Shown here piece after piece: positions 60,229-64,000 of a DNA stretch of 64,000 bases. The notes below the pieces were generated by a model. That model was not told where the DNA came from and did not search any database. It worked only from the letters and a program-made list of their open reading frames with translations. The stretch is from the NCBI GenBank assembly GCA_900319525.1, contig ONOU01000006.1:50692-114691 (forward strand), given 5' to 3'. Origin of the DNA: an uncultured Prevotellaceae bacterium (GTDB taxonomy: Bacteria > Bacteroidota > Bacteroidia > Bacteroidales > Muribaculaceae). Position numbers and translations under genes: made by a program. How positions within the stretch are numbered: position 1 is the stretch's first letter; each line of letters opens with the position of its first letter.

Positions 60229-61314
60229 TTATAGCGGACGAACGGACGAAACGTCGGCTGCTGCCCTCTTGAGCCTTACCCTTGTCCTGTCCACCTCTTC
60301 GAGCCACCCTGCTGCCAGGGCCTGCTTGATGAGTTCGTAGCAACGGGTTCGCTGGAACGGGTGCTTCTCGGTCAGTTGCTCAACGATGTCGCTGCGCCTG
60401 ATGGGGGTCCCGTCCTGCGGAATGACGGCAGCAAGAATCTCCTTCACCTGCTGCTCGCTCTTTTGCTTCTCGAGCTGCATCTGGCGATGGAGGTCGGCTG
60501 CACCGTCCTTAGGGATGCCGTTCTCGTCGAGTTTGAAAACCAGTCCTTCGCTCTGGCGGTGGCGCGACACGGGATGGGTGACGAGAAATATCTCGCCGTG
60601 CTTCTCGACCTGGAACACATCGCTGCACTTTTGATAGAGCATGGTGCCGATGTGTCCCTTCATCATCTTGTCGTGGCTGCTCTTGTTCTGGTGCATGACC
60701 ACCACGATGCAGCAGTTATGCTTGTTGGCGAGAGCAGCCAGTTTGTTAACCATGTCCTGGCTCTCGGTCACGTCGTTGTAGTTGTAGATGAGGTCGGCAA
60801 TGCCGTCAACGATGACCAGGTCGGGGCGCTCGATCTCGATGGACTTGCGCACAAACTCATAGCGGGAAAGATCATCTCCCTCGTCATAACTGTCGATATC
60901 GGCATCACGCAGACAGCAGACCTCGATGTCGCCATGCCTGTCCTCGGGGATGATGGCCTGGATGGTCTTGAGGATGCGGGCACTGTCGTTCCTCGCCTGC
61001 TCGGTGTCGATGAATTGCACCTTGCCCTGCTTGATCAGGTTCTCGCAGTTGAGAAAAACGTCGGAGCCCAGAAAGATGGCGCTCAGGATGTCGCAGAAGA
61101 ACGTCTTGCCGTTTTTCCACTTGGCGCTCACCGCAACCAGGTTGCCCTTGGGCAGGGTGGGCACGTCACCGATGCGGATGAGGTAATCGGGGTCGGGATA
61201 ATCGACGTTGCCATCGATCACATACTTCTCTTTGATGCTGGTGAATTCTTTTACGGCCTGTTCCTCGGCCAGCAGGCGGGCTTGCCAACTGTCTTCTAAT
61301 GATGTGTCATACAT
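60229..61314 (-). CDS. RecA/KaiC-like AAA_25-type ATPase (mobile-element RepA-like)
   Basis: This 361-aa cytoplasmic ATPase has a variant Walker A AKWKNGKTF (64-72) in AVSAKWKNGKTFFCDIL, a Walker B DLVIVDGIADL (Asp170), and a hexameric-helicase-like sensor region CIVVVMHQNKS. The C-terminal 60 residues form a winged-helix-like segment (RRSDIVEQLTEKHPFQRTRC). Proteins of this kind are replication helicase loaders or RepA helicases on plasmids, prophages and integrative elements of Bacteroidota. Here it lies between the HUH-type gene and the small ORF, with its own promoter (61373-61405). No other replication or conjugation gene is visible. A defence or regulatory role inside the R-M locus is possible but unproven. 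Confidence 0.82.
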   Translation of the reverse strand: MYDTSLEDSWQARLLAEEQAVKEFTSIKEKYVIDGNVDYPDPDYLIRIGDVPTLPKGNLVAVSAKWKNGKTFFCDILSAIFLGSDVFLNCENLIKQGKVQFIDTEQARNDSARILKTIQAIIPEDRHGDIEVCCLRDADIDSYDEGDDLSRYEFVRKSIEIERPDLVIVDGIADLIYNYNDVTESQDMVNKLAALANKHNCCIVVVMHQNKSSHDKMMKGHIGTMLYQKCSDVFQVEKHGEIFLVTHPVSRHRQSEGLVFKLDENGIPKDGAADLHRQMQLEKQKSEQQVKEILAAVIPQDGTPIRRSDIVEQLTEKHPFQRTRCYELIKQALAAGWLEEVDRTRVRLKRAAADVSSVRPL

Positions 61315-61372
61315 GATAAAAAAGATTTAAAAATTAAACAAAAGTGAATTGTGTATCTCATGTTTCAGGCTG

Positions 61373-61405
61373 CAAAGATAAGGTAAAAATACCATATTTT
61401 GCAAG
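61373..61405 (-). promoter_or_regulatory. Promoter of the AAA_25-type ATPase gene
   Basis: On the minus strand CTTG (61402-61405), 21 nt, TATCTTTG (61373-61380), about 60 bp before the ATG at 61314. Confidence 0.7.
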
Positions 61406-61481
61406 AAAAATGGCGAGAAATTTGTAAATTACCAATAAATTACCGAATACGGTGGTTTTTTAATGAGTTATAGGGTAGGGG

Positions 61482-62627
61482 TTATCTCAAGATGGTGGCC
61501 TTGCCGTTGAATGTGCATATCTCGGCGGCAAGATGGTTCATGTTGTGGAAACGGCTGTAGTCGGTGTCGGCAGGCACGCCGTTGACGCCCGCCATTGCGT
61601 CGAGTCCCCAAGGTGCCAGGATGAGCAGGCTGCCGTTAGCGCAGGCCTCAAATCTCAGGCGCTCGGGTTTCCAATAGGCAGTAATCGGTTCTTTCTGGAT
61701 ATGGATGAGGGGATAGCCGTTCTTGAGACATTCGTTTTTCATCATCAGTTCGCCCTGTGAGATGCCGGGGGTGACAATCACGGTGGCCCCGCCGACGATG
61801 GCGTCCACCCATTGCTGATGCTGCCGCGCATAGTCGGCCGTGCCCTCGTAGGGCTCCCTCGTGACGGGATGCAGGCGGTGGCATTGCACTTGCACCTTGC
61901 CCGGCCACCGCAGCAAGAAGAGATTGCCGAAGGTGCCGTAGTCGCGCCCTGCAATCTGGACGTGAAGGCTGCGCTGCATCAGCTGGGGAAATGCCCGGCG
62001 CAAAATGGCGCGGCGCGGATTGTCGTGGACGTAGGCGATCATCGCCTGGCGGTGGCGCTGGTCGAGGCACACCGTGTCGTCGTAATTGTCGTCGAACAGC
62101 GGCCGCTGCTCCCTGCCCACCAGGGTGTAGTACTCCTGGCGCTGCCGCTTGGACATGGCACGGATGAGGGCGCCCTCGTTGTCGTGGAGGCGGGCCTTCT
62201 CGCGCAGCCATGCGGGGGCTTGCGGGCCGCTACATTCGACCGATATCGGGCGATTAAAGGAATGTCCCCGCCCCTGTTGCCGCTGCCAGTGGCTGGTGCA
62301 TGCCGCCTTAAAGGCCTGCATGATGTCGCCCAGGCTCCATTGCATGGGCTCCAGCACTTCAAGCACGCCGTGGAAATGGTCGGGCATGCACACGCAGGCG
62401 AGTACCGCCACACGATTGCCATGAGCCGCTTGCCGGTCGGGTATTGTTTCCCACGCCTGCTTCACCGCCTCACCCAGTGGTGAGAGCGTGATTTGGGGGT
62501 GCCTGGCATCATCGCCCAAGCGTCCAAGCAGCGGCAACCGTTCGCTCACCACCAGGGTGATGAGATAGGTTCCCTGGCCGTAATAGTCGTGGCCGGGATT
62601 GCGGGGGCGATAGGATGTCTCGATCAT
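61482..62627 (-). CDS. HUH (Y1/RAYT-like) transposase with Rossmann/SLOG-like C-terminal domain
   Basis: This 381-aa protein begins with an Y1_Tnp-type HUH domain related to REP-associated tyrosine transposases: the metal-binding pair His84-Phe-His86 in CMPDHFHGVLEV and the likely nucleophile Tyr199 in MIAYVHDNPRRA. The N-terminal YGQGTYLITLVV is the usual first strand. Residues about 277-340 add a glycine-rich Rossmann-like unit (VGGATVIVTPGISQGELMMK, GSLLILAPW) that recalls DprA/SLOG nucleotide-binding folds; this part is inferred. It starts with ATG 62627, 2 nt after the hsdM stop codon, so it is translationally linked to hsdM. No flanking inverted repeats or target duplications are seen, so it does not look like a recent insertion. 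Confidence 0.82.
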   Translation of the reverse strand: MIETSYRPRNPGHDYYGQGTYLITLVVSERLPLLGRLGDDARHPQITLSPLGEAVKQAWETIPDRQAAHGNRVAVLACVCMPDHFHGVLEVLEPMQWSLGDIMQAFKAACTSHWQRQQGRGHSFNRPISVECSGPQAPAWLREKARLHDNEGALIRAMSKRQRQEYYTLVGREQRPLFDDNYDDTVCLDQRHRQAMIAYVHDNPRRAILRRAFPQLMQRSLHVQIAGRDYGTFGNLFLLRWPGKVQVQCHRLHPVTREPYEGTADYARQHQQWVDAIVGGATVIVTPGISQGELMMKNECLKNGYPLIHIQKEPITAYWKPERLRFEACANGSLLILAPWGLDAMAGVNGVPADTDYSRFHNMNHLAAEICTFNGKATILR

Positions 62628-62629
62628 TG

Positions 62630-64000
62630 CTACAGGTACTTCTCCTTGAACTCGGCCATTGCGTCGTTGATGTCCTGTTGCAGGGTGGCTATCTTGCCGA
62701 AGATGACCTCGGGGGCCTCGTATTCCACCTTGACACGCTCCACTTCCTTGTACTTGTTGATGCTGAGGTCGTAGTCGTTGTCACGGATTTCCTCGACGGG
62801 GACGAGGAACGATTGTTCCTTGCGTGTCCTTGTCGCCTCGGCATCCATGTTCTTGAAACGGGCTATCACGTCAGGAATGTCATTCTCTGTGCACTCGGTG
62901 CGCTTTTGGTCAAGGGTATAGCCATCGGCTTTCATGTCGTAGAACCACACCTTGTCAGTGCCTCCTGCGTTGGTCTTGGTGAACACAAGAACAGCAGTGG
63001 AAACTCCTGAATAGGGTTGGAACACACCTGATGGCATCGAAATTACCGCTTGCAGCCGTTGGTTGTCGATGAGTTCTTTTCTCAATGCTTTGTGAGCGGT
63101 ACTGTTGCCGAACAATACACCATCAGGAACGATGGAGGCGCAACGGCCACCCATTTGCAGCATACGGATGAACAGGCTGACAAACAGCAATTCAGTTTTC
63201 TTGGTCTTGGTGATGGCAAGCAGCGACTTGCTCACCGCCTCATTGTCGAGGCTTCCTGTGAAAGGAGGATTTGCCAAGCAAAGCGTATATCTGTTCTCGT
63301 CGGTGTTGTCGGTCGAGAGGCTGTCCCGATATTGGATGTCGGGATTGTCAACCCCGTGCAGCATCAGGTTCATTGCACCGATACGAAGCATCGTGAAGTC
63401 GGTGTCGAAGCCGTGCAGCATCTCGTTCTTGTAGTGGTGGGCATTTTCCTTCTTCAACAGTTCGGACTTGTAATGCTCCCGCACATACTTGGCACTCTCG
63501 ACGATAAAACCCGCACTACCCATAGCAGGGTCACAGATGGTGTCCTTCAAGGTGGGCTGCATAATTTCAACCATCATACGGATGATGTGTCGAGGTGTAC
63601 GGAATTGACCGTTGTTGCCCGAAGCCGCCATCTTGCTGAGCACATACTCATAGACATCGCCCATCGTGTCACGGTTGTTCATGTCAAGATGGTCGATACC
63701 CTCGACAATCTTGGTGAGGGTTCGGGGGCTTTGAATCAGGAAGGTCGCATTCTCCATGAAACGGCTGTAAGCCGATTCCTTGCCGCTGCTCAGGTTCTTG
63801 ATGAACACAAACACGTCCTTGCTGACGATGCGGTACATCGTCTCGGGGTCATAGTTTTTGAACGTGCTCCATCGCAGGTCTTCGTAGGGCACGTTGCGGT
63901 CAGTCTCAGGATTGTGCCACGACCCATAGCCGATAGTCGGCTCAGACACTGCCACACCCATAGCGTTGGCATTGGCTTCCTTGGTGCGCTGTGCATCGTC
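62630..64000 (-). CDS. hsdM: Type I DNA methyltransferase subunit M (5' end outside window)
   Basis: HsdM is the N6-adenine methyltransferase that protects host DNA. The frame is open to the window edge (residues before 63961 read AQRTKEANANA), so the start is beyond 64000; 456 residues are visible. SAM-binding motif I is DPAMGSAGFI and the catalytic motif IV is LANPPF in ENRYTLCLANPPFTGSLD. Other conserved parts are GNNGQFRTPRHIIRMMVEIM and GRCASIVPDGVLFGNSTAH. The C-terminus (ATLQQDINDAMAEFKEKYL) is the helical end that contacts HsdS. The HUH-type gene follows at 2 nt. hsdS and hsdR lie about 3 kb further downstream, separated by accessory genes. Confidence 0.93.
   Translation of the reverse strand, partial: DDAQRTKEANANAMGVAVSEPTIGYGSWHNPETDRNVPYEDLRWSTFKNYDPETMYRIVSKDVFVFIKNLSSGKESAYSRFMENATFLIQSPRTLTKIVEGIDHLDMNNRDTMGDVYEYVLSKMAASGNNGQFRTPRHIIRMMVEIMQPTLKDTICDPAMGSAGFIVESAKYVREHYKSELLKKENAHHYKNEMLHGFDTDFTMLRIGAMNLMLHGVDNPDIQYRDSLSTDNTDENRYTLCLANPPFTGSLDNEAVSKSLLAITKTKKTELLFVSLFIRMLQMGGRCASIVPDGVLFGNSTAHKALRKELIDNQRLQAVISMPSGVFQPYSGVSTAVLVFTKTNAGGTDKVWFYDMKADGYTLDQKRTECTENDIPDVIARFKNMDAEATRTRKEQSFLVPVEEIRDNDYDLSINKYKEVERVKVEYEAPEVIFGKIATLQQDINDAMAEFKEKYL

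Overview
The window is a piece of a Bacteroidales (phylum Bacteroidota) chromosome. Direct support comes from SusC/SusD proteins, PorU-like C25 peptidases, Bacteroidota promoters (TTTG, about 20 nt, TAnnTTTG) before many genes, weak Shine-Dalgarno sequences, and a tmRNA whose tag reads GENNYALAA. The family is not certain; a Muribaculaceae- or Prevotellaceae-like gut bacterium would fit.

Layout. 1-14.8 kb (+ strand): the end of rex, a fumarylacetoacetate-hydrolase-like gene, three tandem PorU-like C25 peptidase paralogues of about 1150 aa each, argS and a Bax-inhibitor-1 family gene. 14.8-25.5 kb (- strand): a polysaccharide utilisation locus, read as susC, susD, a GH43-like enzyme, a GH144-like lipoprotein and a GH3 beta-glucosidase. 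GH144 plus GH3 suggests a beta-1,2-glucan or related beta-glucan. A membrane-tethered propeller/HTH regulator (25.8-28.7 kb) is divergent from susC, and a sugar-kinase-like APH gene follows it. 29.8-34.1 kb (- strand): an A1S_2505-like orphan, tmRNA, a DEDDy 3'-5' exonuclease and a RelA/SpoT enzyme with a degraded HD site. 34.2-38.3 kb (+ strand): DUF4301, a periplasmic thioredoxin, rpsF-rpsR-rplI and a Dabb protein.

38.4-43.1 kb (- strand): a secreted five-repeat protein with a dockerin-like module in its middle, then rimO and ftsY. 43.1-50.6 kb (+ strand): a carboxylesterase lipoprotein, a GH29 alpha-L-fucosidase, a secreted 83-residue-repeat protein and a C69 dipeptidase. 50.6-54.7 kb: a small membrane protein, a YbhN/LPG-synthase-like membrane protein, rsmA (ksgA) and mgtE. 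A repeat-rich spacer and a CAU-anticodon tRNA follow.

55.2-64.0 kb is an accessory island on the minus strand beside the tRNA. It is a type I restriction-modification locus whose hsdM (cut by the window edge) and hsdS-hsdR are separated by three extra genes: a HUH (Y1/RAYT-like) transposase with a Rossmann/SLOG-like C-terminal extension that starts 2 nt after the hsdM stop, a RecA/AAA_25-type ATPase with its own promoter, and a 69-73 aa ORF. A perfect 24-bp inverted repeat lies between the last two. hsdS is split by an apparent one-base deletion. This insertion inside an R-M locus, the PorU triplication and the internal dockerin are the most unusual features.
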